NCBI GenBank assembly: GCA_016290875.1
Contig: JAEEVL010000001.1
Coordinates: forward strand, 186,001 to 250,000
Length of the DNA stretch: 64,000 nucleotides
From: Ruminococcus sp.
GTDB taxonomy: Bacteria > Bacillota > Clostridia > Oscillospirales > Ruminococcaceae
Reading direction: 5' to 3'
Shown piece by piece: positions 39,789-53,236 of the stretch; position 1 is the first letter of the stretch; each line of letters opens with the position of its first letter. The translations under genes and the position numbers were made by a program. A model generated the notes under the pieces. The model made no database searches and was not told the DNA's origin. It worked only from the letters and a program-made list of their open reading frames with translations.

Positions 39789-41557
39789 CAGTCCTGCTCC
39801 TTTCTGAGTAGACCGTCAAGCTCTGAGGAGATCTCCGTAGAGAGCTTGCTGAATTCTGCGTCTGTGTTTTCTTCGGGGACGTATTTGAAACGTCCGATTC
39901 TCTCTCTTACAGGGAGTCCGGCAACTTCTTCTATGTCTGCACCGTTCTTCACTGCTTCTATTGCTTCGTCATTGAAATTGAGTATCAGCTTCATCATAAA
40001 TAGCTGTTTCTTCAAGCTGGTGTAGGTGTCAACTTCGTGGAATGCGAGCTGATGCAGGAAGTCCTCGCGTATAGAACGTGCTGTTTCCATTTTTAGACGG
40101 TCGCCTGCTGAGAGTGCGTCCATACCTATTAGCTTGACTATTTCCTTGAGTTCAGCTTCGTCATGGAGTATCGCCATGAAACGTGCTCTGAGCGCCATCC
40201 AGTCAGCAGAAACATTGTTGTTGTACCAATTGGAAAGTGAATCTGCGTACAGTGAGTAGCTGGTGAGCCAGTTTATAGCCGGGAAGTGTCTCTGATAAGC
40301 AAGGTTGGAGTCGAGTCCCCAGAATACCTTGACCATACGCAGTGTTGCCTGAGAAACAGGCTCGGATATATCACCGCCGGGAGGAGATACTGCTCCGATA
40401 ACGGAGAGAGCTCCTTCCCTACCCTCTGTGCCGTTGGAGATAACTCTTCCTGCACGTTCATAAAACTGTGCAAGACGGCTTCCGAGGTAAGCTGGGTAGC
40501 CTTCGTCACCTGGCATTTCTTCAAGACGTCCGGACATCTCACGGAGAGCTTCTGCCCAGCGTGATGTGGAATCGGCCATAAGAGCGACTGAATAGCCCAT
40601 ATCACGGTAATACTCTGCAATTGTGATACCTGTGTAAACAGACGCTTCACGAGCTGCAACGGGCATATCTGATGTGTTGGCGATGAGTACAGTACGCTCC
40701 ATAAGTGACTTGCCTGTATGCGGATCTATAAGTTCAGGGAATTCGTTCAGAACGTCGGTCATCTCGTTGCCGCGCTCACCGCAGCCGATGTATACGATTA
40801 TATCTGCATCAGCCCACTTTGCAAGCTGGTGCTGTGTTACGGTCTTACCGCTTCCGAAAGGTCCAGGGATTGCTGCTACGCCGCCCTTTGCTATCGGGAA
40901 AAGGCAGTCAACTACACGCTGTCCGGTTACAAGCGGCATATCGGGAGAAAGCTTTTTCTTATAAGGTCTGCCGCGGCGGACAGGCCATTTCTGTATGAGT
41001 GAGAGTTCTTTGTCCCCCTTGTTGGTCTCAATTACACATACCGTGTCATCTGCATGGAACTCGCCTGCTTTTATGCTCTTGACAGTTCCCTCGGTGCCGT
41101 TGGGAATCATTATCTTATGGAGAACTATATCAGTTTCCTGTACTGTTCCGATTATGTCTCCGCTAACAACTTTGTCGCCTGCTTTTACAGCCGGTTTAAA
41201 CTTCCAGAGCGGTTCACGCTTGAGTGAAGGTACTTCTACACCTCGCTGGAGACTGTTTCCTGCTATCTTTCTTATATCATCGAGAGGACGCTGTATACCG
41301 TCAAATATACTGCCTATGAGTCCGGGGCCGAGCTCGACGCTCATGGGTTCACCGGTAGACTCAACTTCCTCGCCTGTACCAAGTCCGGATGTTTCCTCAT
41401 ATACCTGTATGGAAGCACGGTCACCGTGCATTTCTATTATTTCACCGATAAGGCGCTTGCTGCTGACACGGACTACGTCGAACATATTCGAGTCCCTCAT
41501 TCCCTCAGCAACTACAAGCGGTCCGGATATCTTAACGATTTTTCCAATACTGCTCAT
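39788..41557 (-). CDS. atpA: V-type ATP synthase subunit A
   Basis: [37 protein letters not shown]. Confidence 0.96.
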   Translation of the reverse strand: MSSIGKIVKISGPLVVAEGMRDSNMFDVVRVSSKRLIGEIIEMHGDRASIQVYEETSGLGTGEEVESTGEPMSVELGPGLIGSIFDGIQRPLDDIRKIAGNSLQRGVEVPSLKREPLWKFKPAVKAGDKVVSGDIIGTVQETDIVLHKIMIPNGTEGTVKSIKAGEFHADDTVCVIETNKGDKELSLIQKWPVRRGRPYKKKLSPDMPLVTGQRVVDCLFPIAKGGVAAIPGPFGSGKTVTQHQLAKWADADIIVYIGCGERGNEMTDVLNEFPELIDPHTGKSLMERTVLIANTSDMPVAAREASVYTGITIAEYYRDMGYSVALMADSTSRWAEALREMSGRLEEMPGDEGYPAYLGSRLAQFYERAGRVISNGTEGREGALSVIGAVSPPGGDISEPVSQATLRMVKVFWGLDSNLAYQRHFPAINWLTSYSLYADSLSNWYNNNVSADWMALRARFMAILHDEAELKEIVKLIGMDALSAGDRLKMETARSIREDFLHQLAFHEVDTYTSLKKQLFMMKLILNFNDEAIEAVKNGADIEEVAGLPVRERIGRFKYVPEENTDAEFSKLSTEISSELDGLLRKEQD

Positions 41558-41578
41558 TGGTGTCTTTCAGCCTCTTTT

Positions 41579-41890
41579 CTAATTGAGTATGTCGGAGCCG
41601 ACAGCCTTTTCCACAGCTTCGTGGAGTGACCTCATACCGTCGCCGGTATTTCCCTCTATCGCAGGGATAAGAACTATTGAGGGCAGTTTTTTGCTCCTGT
41701 ATTTGTTTATAGTATCGCTGACAAGTGCAGCTGCTGGTTCAGTAATGTAAATTACCGCAAAGTCGCTGGCTGCGAGCTTGTTTATCAGCTTCTTTATCTT
41801 TTCCGGTTCGGTCTCACGGAAAACCGACAGTCCGAGCGCCGCAAATCCGGAAACGCTGGCTGTATCTCCGATGACAGCTGTTTTATACAT
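41579..41890 (-). CDS. atpF: V-type ATP synthase subunit F
   Basis: AVIGDTASVSGFAALGL; operon position. Confidence 0.9.
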   Translation of the reverse strand: MYKTAVIGDTASVSGFAALGLSVFRETEPEKIKKLINKLAASDFAVIYITEPAAALVSDTINKYRSKKLPSIVLIPAIEGNTGDGMRSLHEAVEKAVGSDILN

Positions 41891-42815
41891 ATAGCTTTCT
41901 CATCCTTTCCGTGATCGTATCTCTGTCTGTTCCGCTTTCACGGCATATCGAGATTATTCGGATATTCTTTATCTCAGCCTCTTTGGCGATGTAGTATGCC
42001 ATAAGCGGTTCTGCACCGAATGCCTGCATACGTGCAGATTCAGCGTGCTCTGTTATGACATCATCAAACCATTTCTCGAACTGTGCCGGTGTATTTTTCA
42101 GAAGTTCTGCTGCTTCTGCATAAGGCGTATTGTTCAGGAAACTGAACAGGCTTTCCGTTCCGGCAAGTGCGGCGCGTATAAGAGATGCTTTATCTAGTTC
42201 GCGGCTGCCGCAGACAGCTGTTTCCATGAACTGATTAGACTTGTGCATCACGCTGCATCTGTATGCAGTTTTTATATCAGCGCAGACTGTTGTGAGCTGT
42301 GCGTATTTTATGATGAAATCGTTGCCAGTCTCATCTGCACTCTGCTGCATTGCCGTGAGCGCTGCTGAATCTATCAGAGAATCAGAGAGCTGTCCGTCAA
42401 GAGTTCTTGTTGCTATCTCATAAGCTTCCTCAGCTGCTGCACGCATATAGACAGGCAGAGAGTCAGCTGATTTTGACGCATAGGCTTCCTTGATAGTTTC
42501 AAGGCTGACATTTGAAGGTCTTATATAATAGTTAGACGGATCTCTGCCCGAAAGCATAGCTTTAAGAACAGCTTTAAGATTGTGAAAATCGTTTCTGTAC
42601 AGAAGTATTTTCAGTTCAGCACAGTCAGGAGCGTATCCGGAGAGCATTTTCCATACATCTTCGAGAGTTTCTCCTCCAGTTCTTGAATCGAGGAGCATTC
42701 TGAGCTCGGAGAGTGTCGGAGCATTTATAAACTGTTCGATGTCGCTTCGTGTGAGAAGAGAGCTCTCCATCGTTTTTACAGCTGCTACTGCGCTTGCGTA
42801 TTCCGTAGTGCTCAT
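41883..42815 (-). CDS. atpC: V-type ATP synthase subunit C
   Basis: Operon position, EAEIKNIRIISICR. Confidence 0.88.
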   Translation of the reverse strand: MSTTEYASAVAAVKTMESSLLTRSDIEQFINAPTLSELRMLLDSRTGGETLEDVWKMLSGYAPDCAELKILLYRNDFHNLKAVLKAMLSGRDPSNYYIRPSNVSLETIKEAYASKSADSLPVYMRAAAEEAYEIATRTLDGQLSDSLIDSAALTAMQQSADETGNDFIIKYAQLTTVCADIKTAYRCSVMHKSNQFMETAVCGSRELDKASLIRAALAGTESLFSFLNNTPYAEAAELLKNTPAQFEKWFDDVITEHAESARMQAFGAEPLMAYYIAKEAEIKNIRIISICRESGTDRDTITERMRKLYV

Positions 42816-43417
42816 TTACTCACCTGCCTGAACAATTCGGTCGAAGCCAAGTCCTTTATGCTTTCACGCTCTGTTTCCAGTATAGCGCTGAAGCTGCAAT
42901 TCTCTGAAATAAGACCGTATGTGAGGATGAAACCGTCCTCTATATCTGCTGGTGCGGTATCTATTTTGATACTTCCGCCGATCTCAGCTGCTTTTGCTTT
43001 GAGTTTATCTTCAAATCCGGCAGGAAGTCTGCCGAGATCCTTGCTGCTGAGTGAGACAGTACCGTCATCCTTACGTATACTGCGTGTTATGAGTTTTTCA
43101 AGCATTGTAAAGTAGTCTGCATCGTTCTGGGAGCGAAGCTTCTGAAGAGTCTTTTCTATGACCTCATCTATGAGTCCGACTTTGCACTTCAATATCCTGC
43201 GCTTCATTTCTGCGTCAACAGATACACATGAACTTTCAAAGCTGCGTAGATTCTCTGCTTCTGCTTTTTTCATATAGTCAGAGTAAGCTTTATCTGCTTT
43301 AGCTGCGGCATCCTTGTTTATCTCGCGGACTTTGCTTTCGGCAGAGCTCATTATACGGCTTTCGGTCTCCTTCTGCTGTGAGTCTATGATATTGAGTATA
43401 TCTTCAAGTCCTGCCAT
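42812..43417 (-). CDS. atpE: V-type ATP synthase subunit E
   Basis: Coiled-coil stalk protein, operon position. Confidence 0.85.
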   Translation of the reverse strand: MAGLEDILNIIDSQQKETESRIMSSAESKVREINKDAAAKADKAYSDYMKKAEAENLRSFESSCVSVDAEMKRRILKCKVGLIDEVIEKTLQKLRSQNDADYFTMLEKLITRSIRKDDGTVSLSSKDLGRLPAGFEDKLKAKAAEIGGSIKIDTAPADIEDGFILTYGLISENCSFSAILETERESIKDLASTELFRQVSK

Positions 43418-43430
43418 TCTTCACACCTCC

Positions 43431-45870
<2,440 letters not shown>

Positions 45871-45902
45871 ATTTTACATCACCATCCAATCGTGAACACT
45901 TA

Positions 45903-46211
45903 TCAGAAAAACTTCTTGATTATCTCGTCTACTGTCGAGTCCATATTCTTTTCAGAAAGCTGTTTCAGCCTTTCGATTTCTTTCTGACACTCTTCTTCTG
46001 CGTGTTTCCTGTGTTCGGACAGTTTTTCATCAAGCTCTGTACGCATTTTGTGTGATGCTGCTGTTGCGGCACCGAGCTTTTTCTGGATAGTTCTTGCTGA
46101 ATTACCCATAGCGTCGTTGATGAGCTGTTCTTTACGCTGTCTTGCTTCGGCATTTTTTCTGTTGGATTCTGCCTCAGCCGCAAGTATTTTGCTTATCGCT
46201 TCAGACGCCAT
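45903..46211 (-). CDS. V-type ATP synthase subunit H/G-like coiled coil
   Basis: Ala/Glu/Lys-rich coiled coil at operon start. Confidence 0.75.
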   Translation of the reverse strand: MASEAISKILAAEAESNRKNAEARQRKEQLINDAMGNSARTIQKKLGAATAASHKMRTELDEKLSEHRKHAEEECQKEIERLKQLSEKNMDSTVDEIIKKFF

Positions 46212-46415
46212 AATTTCCCTCCTTTATAATTACAGACAGCCGGTTTATTACCGTCTATGCTATCATATGTAATATATCGTCGTTTAAACAGAAAGGGAGC
46301 TATCCCTTCAGACAGCTCCCTTGGTATCATTATTCAAACAACATATTTATTATAACTTATTTTTATATTTTTGTCAAGTGATATTTGCAGAATGACATAC
46401 GTTTTTGGAATAGGT

Positions 46416-46874
46416 TCATACACCGAATATCTCATATTCTCCTTCTTTGAGTGAGATCGAGCGGTACTCGCCCTTTTTGAGACTGTTGTCCCTATCGGCG
46501 ATGTAAGCTTTGAGTATAGCGCGGCTCATATTTGTTATATCAGGGCGCTCAATTGCTTCCTCAGGAGTGAGAAGGAGTACTTCACTGTTCTCATATCCGT
46601 CGGAATGAGGTTCGCCCTCTATGTATCTAAGTCTGAAAACTACGCACCACTGGTCTGTTTTGAACTGGATCGAGAAAACAGAAACAGCTTCTGCTGTGAC
46701 AGTAGTTTCCTCGAAGAATTCACGCTTAACGGCATCAGTAGGAAGTTCGCCTTCCTTTACATAACCGCCTGGAATGAGAATCCTGTTCTTTGCCTGACCG
46801 TAAGTGTGTCTTACAAAGAGTATCTTTCCGTCTATCTCAAGAATACCGCATACGGCATAAAATCTATTACTCAT
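46416..46874 (-). CDS. NUDIX hydrolase
   Basis: GGYVKEGELPTDAVKREFFEETTV Nudix box. Confidence 0.9.
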   Translation of the reverse strand: MSNRFYAVCGILEIDGKILFVRHTYGQAKNRILIPGGYVKEGELPTDAVKREFFEETTVTAEAVSVFSIQFKTDQWCVVFRLRYIEGEPHSDGYENSEVLLLTPEEAIERPDITNMSRAILKAYIADRDNSLKKGEYRSISLKEGEYEIFGV

Positions 46875-48645
46875 CTTCCTTTTTCACCACTTTGATTCCG
46901 AGTACGTCAAGGCTTTCATCGTCAACATATGACGGACACTCGGACATAAGCTCACTTGCATTCTGTACCTTTGGGAATGCAGTTACGTCACGGAGACTGT
47001 CTGTCTTGCACATTATCATTGCAAGACGGTCAAGTCCGATACCCATACCACCGTGAGGCGGTGCACCGTAACGGTAAGCATCTACGAGGAAGCCGAATTT
47101 AGCTTCGATCTCTTCATCTGTCATACCAAGTGCTTCAAACATCTTCTGCTGGAGCTCGAAGTCTGTGATACGCATTGATCCGCTGGAGAGCTCTGTTCCG
47201 TTGAGAACGAGATCCCATGCCTTTGCACGAACATTTGCCGGATCAGTATCAAGATACTCGAGACATTCTTCCATAGGCATTGTGAAGGGGTGATGTGCTG
47301 CTACCCATGTATCATTTTCATCGTCGTGCTCGAAGAAAGGCATTTCTGTGATCCAGAGGAAGTTGTACTTGTCTTCGGGAATGACTTCAAGTCTCTTTCC
47401 GCATATAAGGCGGATAGCACCGAGAGTTGAAAGAACTGTCTTGGTCTTGTCTGCACAGATGAGAACAAGGTCACCCTCATGTGCATCAACTGCTGAACAG
47501 ATCTTTTCAAGATCGCCGTCAGCAAGGAACTTTTTGAATGAGCAGTTAGGTTCATCAGCCCAGCGGATATAAGCAAGTCCCTTAGCGCCGATACCCTTTG
47601 CGTGCTCAACGAGCTTGTCGATTTCCTTACGTGTGTATGTAGCAGCACCGTTCTTTACGTTGATAGCTCTTACAGATCCGCCTTCTTCGATAGCGTTCTT
47701 AAATACAACGAAATCTATATCCTTTACTGTATCTGTGATATCCTGGATCTCGAAGCCGAAACGTGTATCAGGTTTGTCTGAACCGTAGCGGTTCATAGCA
47801 TCAGCAAATGTCAGACGTGGAAGCGGAGTAGGAACATCTACACCCATAACTTCCTTGAACACACGCTGTACAAAGCCTTCAACGCAAGACTGGATATCAT
47901 CAGCGTCAACAAATGACATCTCGAGGTCTATCTGTGTGAATTCAGGCTGTCTGTCTGCTCGGAGGTCTTCATCACGGAAGCAGCGTGCGAGCTGGATATA
48001 TCTGTCATAACCGGCTACCATAAGGAGCTGCTTGTATATCTGAGGTGACTGCGGAAGAGCATAGAACTTTCCGGGATGTACTCTTGAAGGAATGAGGTAG
48101 TCTCTTGCGCCCTCAGGAGTTGACTTCATCATCATAGGAGTTTCTATCTCAAGGAATCCGTTCTCATAGAAGTATTCACGGGTAACCTTTGCTATCTCAT
48201 GACGCATAATGATATTCTGCTGGATAGGAGCTCTTCTGAGGTCAAGATAACGGTATTTGAGACGAAGCTCTTCGTTAACCTTTGTTTCGTTTGTGATCTC
48301 GAAAGGTGTTGTCTGAGCCTTTGCGAGTACACGAAGATCTGTAACGAATATCTCAACATTACCGGTCTTGAGCTTGTCGTTCTTGCTTTCACGCTCACGC
48401 ACCTGTCCCTTAGCCATAAGAACAAACTCGCTGCGGCAGGAAGCTGCTTTATCAAATATCTCACGGTCAGTCTCGTCGTTGAAGAGAAGCTGAACTACAC
48501 CTGTTCTGTCTCTGAGGACAACGAAAATTACACCGCCTTTGTTTCTGATTCTCTCTACGAATCCGCCTACTACTACCTCTGCACCTATCTCAGTTACTTC
48601 GCCGCAGTAGTGAGTGCGCTTCAGACCTTTCATACTGTCTGCCAT
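46867..48645 (-). CDS. aspS: Aspartyl-tRNA synthetase
   Basis: Class II aaRS; GAPPHGGMGIGLDRLAM. Confidence 0.96.
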   Translation of the reverse strand: MADSMKGLKRTHYCGEVTEIGAEVVVGGFVERIRNKGGVIFVVLRDRTGVVQLLFNDETDREIFDKAASCRSEFVLMAKGQVRERESKNDKLKTGNVEIFVTDLRVLAKAQTTPFEITNETKVNEELRLKYRYLDLRRAPIQQNIIMRHEIAKVTREYFYENGFLEIETPMMMKSTPEGARDYLIPSRVHPGKFYALPQSPQIYKQLLMVAGYDRYIQLARCFRDEDLRADRQPEFTQIDLEMSFVDADDIQSCVEGFVQRVFKEVMGVDVPTPLPRLTFADAMNRYGSDKPDTRFGFEIQDITDTVKDIDFVVFKNAIEEGGSVRAINVKNGAATYTRKEIDKLVEHAKGIGAKGLAYIRWADEPNCSFKKFLADGDLEKICSAVDAHEGDLVLICADKTKTVLSTLGAIRLICGKRLEVIPEDKYNFLWITEMPFFEHDDENDTWVAAHHPFTMPMEECLEYLDTDPANVRAKAWDLVLNGTELSSGSMRITDFELQQKMFEALGMTDEEIEAKFGFLVDAYRYGAPPHGGMGIGLDRLAMIMCKTDSLRDVTAFPKVQNASELMSECPSYVDDESLDVLGIKVVKKEDE

Positions 48646-49980
48646 TTACTTATCCTCCCCTGTGAATGCGAAAAGCGAGCCGTTCTCGTCATCTATCACA
48701 TCAAGCATTTTATTGAAATATATTTCTTCAAAAGTGGCTTCGAACTTGTCATCGAGTGCGATGAGAGTTTCTTCGCCACTTTCCATTTCTTTGAGTTTAG
48801 CCTTATTGTCGTTTAGCTCATTGTCGCCAAGAACCATTGTGAAAGCTGCGCCTATCTTGTTGGCGTACTTCATCTGAGCCTTGAGACCGCGTCCCATAAG
48901 GTCGTATTCAGCATAGTAGCCGAATTCGCGGAGCTGTGTGGTGAGCTCCATAGCTTTTTCAAGAGCTACATCGCCCATCGTTGCAAAGTATATATCACAC
49001 TTCTTTGGTTCAAGGTAGCTGCAATTTTGCTTATCCATAACAAGAAGCAGACGCTCGAGTCCCATACCAAAGCCAAGAGCGGGAGTATGCTGTCCGCCGA
49101 GCTGTTCTATTAGGCCGTCATATCTTCCGCCGCCGCAGACAGTTCCCTGTGCACCTATCTCGGTAGTGATGAACTCAAATACGGTCTTTGTGTAATAGTC
49201 AAGACCACGCACGATCTTTGGATCGATAGTATAGGATATTCCCATGTTATCGAGATACTTCTTCAATTTGCTGAAGTGATCACTGCACTCATCACAAAGA
49301 TAATCAAGAATTACAGGAGCATCCTTGGCTATCTCACGGTCCTCAGGACTCTTGCAGTCGAGAAGTCTCATCGGATTCTTGACGAGTCTCTCTTTACAGG
49401 TGTCACAGAGTTCGTCCTTGTGAGGTTCAAAGTATGCTCTGAGAGCTTCGTGGTACTTTGCACGGCAGGTTGGACATCCGATCGAATTAATGTGAAGCTC
49501 GATATTCTTTATCTCGAGACGGTTGAGTATCTTATTTGCAAGAGCTATGACTTCTGCATCTGCTGCCGGAGACTGGCTGCCAGCCATCTCAACGCCGAAC
49601 TGATGGAACTCACGAAGTCTTCCTGCCTGCGGTCTCTCATGTCGGAAGCAGGAAATTATATAGAATATTCTCTGCGGAAGTGCTTCGTTGAGAAGACCGT
49701 TCTGGAGCATAGCACGGATAGCACCGGCAGTTCCTTCCGGACGGAGTGTAAACTTCGTTTCCTTTGCCATAACTGTGTACATTTCCTTCTGTACAACGTC
49801 TGTTGTTTCGCCGACAGATCTCAGGAAAAGGTCAGTGTTCTCAAAGGTAGGGACACGGATCTCACCGAATCCGAAGCTCTCGGCAGTTTCGCGTGCGATT
49901 TTCTCGACAGTGTGCCATTTGTGGATGTCTCTCGGGAGAACGTCTTCCGTACCGTTGGGGCGTTTGATGTTCATAGCCAT
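48646..49980 (-). CDS. hisS: Histidyl-tRNA synthetase
   Basis: RPEGTAGAIRAML, GLDYYTKTVFEF. Confidence 0.95.
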   Translation of the reverse strand: MAMNIKRPNGTEDVLPRDIHKWHTVEKIARETAESFGFGEIRVPTFENTDLFLRSVGETTDVVQKEMYTVMAKETKFTLRPEGTAGAIRAMLQNGLLNEALPQRIFYIISCFRHERPQAGRLREFHQFGVEMAGSQSPAADAEVIALANKILNRLEIKNIELHINSIGCPTCRAKYHEALRAYFEPHKDELCDTCKERLVKNPMRLLDCKSPEDREIAKDAPVILDYLCDECSDHFSKLKKYLDNMGISYTIDPKIVRGLDYYTKTVFEFITTEIGAQGTVCGGGRYDGLIEQLGGQHTPALGFGMGLERLLLVMDKQNCSYLEPKKCDIYFATMGDVALEKAMELTTQLREFGYYAEYDLMGRGLKAQMKYANKIGAAFTMVLGDNELNDNKAKLKEMESGEETLIALDDKFEATFEEIYFNKMLDVIDDENGSLFAFTGEDK

Positions 49981-50060
49981 ATAAGTTTCAGCCTTTCATA
50001 TAGTTTGCGGGCTAAGCCCATTACATTAAAATTGTCCCAATTAAGGGACAATTGAAAATA

Positions 50061-50462
50061 TCAGATACCGGGAGTACCGACTTCACGCCAGTCAAGGTCA
50101 CCGCGCTCGAGAGCGAGGATAAGAGCCTCAGCAGTAGCGATATTGGTAGCTACGGGCACATTATGTACGTCGCACAGTCTGAGAAGGTTCATTCCGTGAA
50201 CGTCAGTAGCCTTGGGATTGATAGGATCTCTGAAGAACAGGAGAACATCTACCTCATTGCAGGAAAGAAGTGCGAGTATCTGCTCAGCACCGCCCTGTCC
50301 GCTGAGATATCTCTTGATGGGAAGTCCGGTTGCTTCGCTTACTTGTTTACCTGTTGTGTTGGTAGCTATGAGCGTATGCTTTGACAGGATACCGCAGTAT
50401 GCGCTGCAGAACTGCACCATAAGCTCTTTCTTTGCATCGTGCGCAATAATTGCTATTTTCAT
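50061..50462 (-). CDS. mgsA: Methylglyoxal synthase
   Basis: IAHDAKK, NTTGKQV, LSGQGGAEQI, FFRDPINPK. Confidence 0.94.
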   Translation of the reverse strand: MKIAIIAHDAKKELMVQFCSAYCGILSKHTLIATNTTGKQVSEATGLPIKRYLSGQGGAEQILALLSCNEVDVLLFFRDPINPKATDVHGMNLLRLCDVHNVPVATNIATAEALILALERGDLDWREVGTPGI

Positions 50463-50636
50463 AATATACGTCCTTTCTCCTTTTTCGGTAAAAATTTCCC
50501 AACCGCCATAGAGGTCAAAGTAGTGTGTACAGCTGAGTGATACGATTAAAGTACCCGGATCGCTGTACTTATGTATCCAGGTCGGGAATCAGAAAAATAG
50601 TGCTAAAGGATAATACTGCTTATCGCTGAATGCTAC

Positions 50637-51371
50637 TTAGTTGCTGTATGTAAGCGGTACGAAATCTCCACCGAGTCTCTTTGTGATAGCATCGATAGCT
50701 CTCAGAGCCTCTGAATCGGACGGTATCGGTTTTCCTGTACCAGTAGCAACGGTCATCTTGAAATCATCGGGGATAACACCGATGAGCTGAATTCCAACTT
50801 TATCTATGATCTCGTCAAGGTTAGCGACGAGGGACTTGCCGATAACTTTCTTACTTACCTTATTGATGATAAGACGCTGTCTCTTGTTTCCTCTGTTGTA
50901 GAACTCGTCAGACATAAGGCTTGCGTCTCTTATACATACCTGATCCGGTGTAGAAACTACAAGAATGAGATTTGCCTGTTCCACGATGTCGAATACGTGA
51001 GAGTTGATACCTGCACCGGTATCGATTATTATGTACTCAAAGTATTTCTTGAGAGCTGAGCATATCTCGCCGATCTGCTGAGCCTTGACAGGTGTGAGTG
51101 TCTTAGGAGCACAGAGTATGCTGAGATTACTTGCCATAGGTACCTGAGCTACTGCTTCACGAGCTGTCTTTGTACCTTTAAGAACTTCGCCGAGGTCGTA
51201 CTTGATCTCGCCTTCCATACCGAACATGATATCGAGACATCTGAGACCGAAATCAAGCTCGATTATGAGTGTACGGTGTCCCTGCTTAGCAAGAGCGTAG
51301 CCAAGACCGGCACATATTGTTGATTTGCCTGTGCCGCCCTTTCCAGAAGTTACTGCAATGATTTTAGCCAT
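50637..51371 (-). CDS. minD: Septum site-determining protein MinD-like ATPase
   Basis: MAKIIAVTSGKGGTGKSTICAGLGYAL deviant Walker A. Confidence 0.88.
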   Translation of the reverse strand: MAKIIAVTSGKGGTGKSTICAGLGYALAKQGHRTLIIELDFGLRCLDIMFGMEGEIKYDLGEVLKGTKTAREAVAQVPMASNLSILCAPKTLTPVKAQQIGEICSALKKYFEYIIIDTGAGINSHVFDIVEQANLILVVSTPDQVCIRDASLMSDEFYNRGNKRQRLIINKVSKKVIGKSLVANLDEIIDKVGIQLIGVIPDDFKMTVATGTGKPIPSDSEALRAIDAITKRLGGDFVPLTYSN

Positions 51372-51582
51372 TTCATTTCCTTTCCGATATCCGCAAGCCA
51401 GAGCAGTATAGCTGCTGAACGGCACCGGATTCTCCAAAAATAAATACTGACGGACGTAATTCTCCGCAATATAATTCTATGATATATTATACCACAAAGT
51501 ATTATATTTGTCAAAGAAGATTTTGTACAAAAAACAAAATTGTATTTATAGCTATTTTTGTTAGTGTAATATTGTGTATATC

Positions 51583-52089
51583 TCACAAATGACTTCTGTA
51601 TGCTGCTATGACTTTTTCTACTGTTGCTTCTATGTCACAGTCGTCTTCGTCGATTATGATATCAGCGTATTTCTCGTAAAGAGGCATTCTTTCGTCATAT
51701 AACTCTCTGAGAGTCTGACCTTCGCGTATGATGACTCCCCTGTTTCTGATGTTGCCTAAACGTCTGGTGAGTTCCTCATAGCCAAGGCTGAGATATACTA
51801 CTGTTCCGATACTTTTCAAGTGCTGCATGGCTTCTTTGCCGTATACTGCGCTGCCACCGGTCGCAACTACCGCTCTGCCCGGCTGTATACAGCTGTTTAT
51901 TCGGTTCTCTATCTCTATAAAGCCGCCTATGCCTTCTGAAGCTATTATGTCTTTGAGCAGTCTGCCCTCGCTCTTCTGAATGAGCAGATCGGAGTCAACA
52001 AAGCTGTAACCCAGCAGTTTTGCGAGTATTACGCCGACTGTACTCTTTCCGGAACCGGGCATTCCGATAAGTATCAGATCATTTTTCAT
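51583..52089 (-). CDS. aroK: Shikimate kinase
   Basis: LIGMPGSGKSTVGVILAKLLGYSFVDSD. Confidence 0.9.
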   Translation of the reverse strand: MKNDLILIGMPGSGKSTVGVILAKLLGYSFVDSDLLIQKSEGRLLKDIIASEGIGGFIEIENRINSCIQPGRAVVATGGSAVYGKEAMQHLKSIGTVVYLSLGYEELTRRLGNIRNRGVIIREGQTLRELYDERMPLYEKYADIIIDEDDCDIEATVEKVIAAYRSHL

Positions 52090-52256
52090 GTTCTATACTC
52101 CTCAATATTTATTGAGTTACTGCCGTATGGCAGTTCCTTCAATTATTTTACCATATATTATTTTCTTTGTCAAGTGCAGATTCGCAGTATATCGCTGATT
52201 TTTCAGCTTGTTGACTTTCTTGCGGCAATATGATAACATATTCTTGAGGTGTATTT

Positions 52257-53201
52257 ATGAAAAGTCCTTTTTTATACTCGAATGATAACAAGAGATATCA
52301 TACATTGAATTATCATAACCGCTGTAATTTCGGCGAGAAAACATACAAAGCCGTACTTGAATGCGGGTTTACCTGTCCGAATATCGATGGCACCAAGGGC
52401 ACTGGCGGCTGCATTTTCTGCGATGGCGGCAGCGGATACTTTACTTCGCCGTCTTTGACTCTTAAACAGCAGCTTGCTTCTGAGATAGAAAGAATTTCGC
52501 GTAAAACTGAGCAAACTCCTCGAATAATCGCATATTTTCAGGCTAATACCAATACTTATGCCTCTGTTTGTGTTCTGCGTAGTTATTTTGAAGAAGTTCT
52601 TTCATTCCCTGAGGTATGCGGTATATCTGTTGGAACTCGCGCTGATTGCTTGCCCGACAATATTCTTGATCTGCTTTCGGAACTAAATGAACGTACTTAT
52701 CTTACAGTTGAGCTTGGTCTGCAAACTGTGCATGAGTCAACTCTCTCGTTGATAAATCGCTGTTGTTCACATGAAGAATTCATGAAAGGCTATGAGTCGC
52801 TAAGATCGCGTGGTATACGCACTTGTCTGCATATTATCAACGGACTTCCCGGTGAAACTCGTGATATGATGTTAGAAACGGCTACGCGTATTGCTGATAT
52901 GTGCCCTGATGCAGTAAAAATACAGATGCTGCACGTTATACGCGGTACGAAGCTTGCTGATATGTATGAAAATGGGGAGTGTTCTCTTCTTTCAAGGGAT
53001 GAGTACATTGACATCGTTATACGTCAGCTGGAACTACTTCCGCCCGAAACTGTGATCGAACGCATTACCGGTGATGGTGACAAGTCGAAACTTATCGCGC
53101 CATTATGGAGTGCTGATAAACTTGCTGCTCTTGGCGGTATTGATAAAAGGCTTGTTGATCTCGATACATGGCAGGGAAAGCTGTATATTCCCAGTAAGTA
53201 A
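52257..53201 (+). CDS. Radical SAM protein, YtqA/TIGR01212-like
   Basis: VLECGFTCPNIDGTKGTGGCIFCDGGSGYF, AYFQANTNTYA. Confidence 0.88.
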   Translation: MKSPFLYSNDNKRYHTLNYHNRCNFGEKTYKAVLECGFTCPNIDGTKGTGGCIFCDGGSGYFTSPSLTLKQQLASEIERISRKTEQTPRIIAYFQANTNTYASVCVLRSYFEEVLSFPEVCGISVGTRADCLPDNILDLLSELNERTYLTVELGLQTVHESTLSLINRCCSHEEFMKGYESLRSRGIRTCLHIINGLPGETRDMMLETATRIADMCPDAVKIQMLHVIRGTKLADMYENGECSLLSRDEYIDIVIRQLELLPPETVIERITGDGDKSKLIAPLWSADKLAALGGIDKRLVDLDTWQGKLYIPSK

Positions 53202-53202
53202 A

Positions 53203-53236
53203 AACGTCCGGAATCAATTTCCGGACGTTTTTGTTA
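53203..53236. terminator. Bidirectional terminator
   Basis: AAAACGTCCGGAAATCAATTTCCGGACGTTTTT-type hairpin between convergent genes. Confidence 0.75.

Noticed and set aside
50463-50636. Possible riboswitch or ncRNA between minD and mgsA
   Set aside because: A short hairpin (AAGTAC...GTACTT) is visible but there is no recognisable conserved core, promoter or terminator to support a call.
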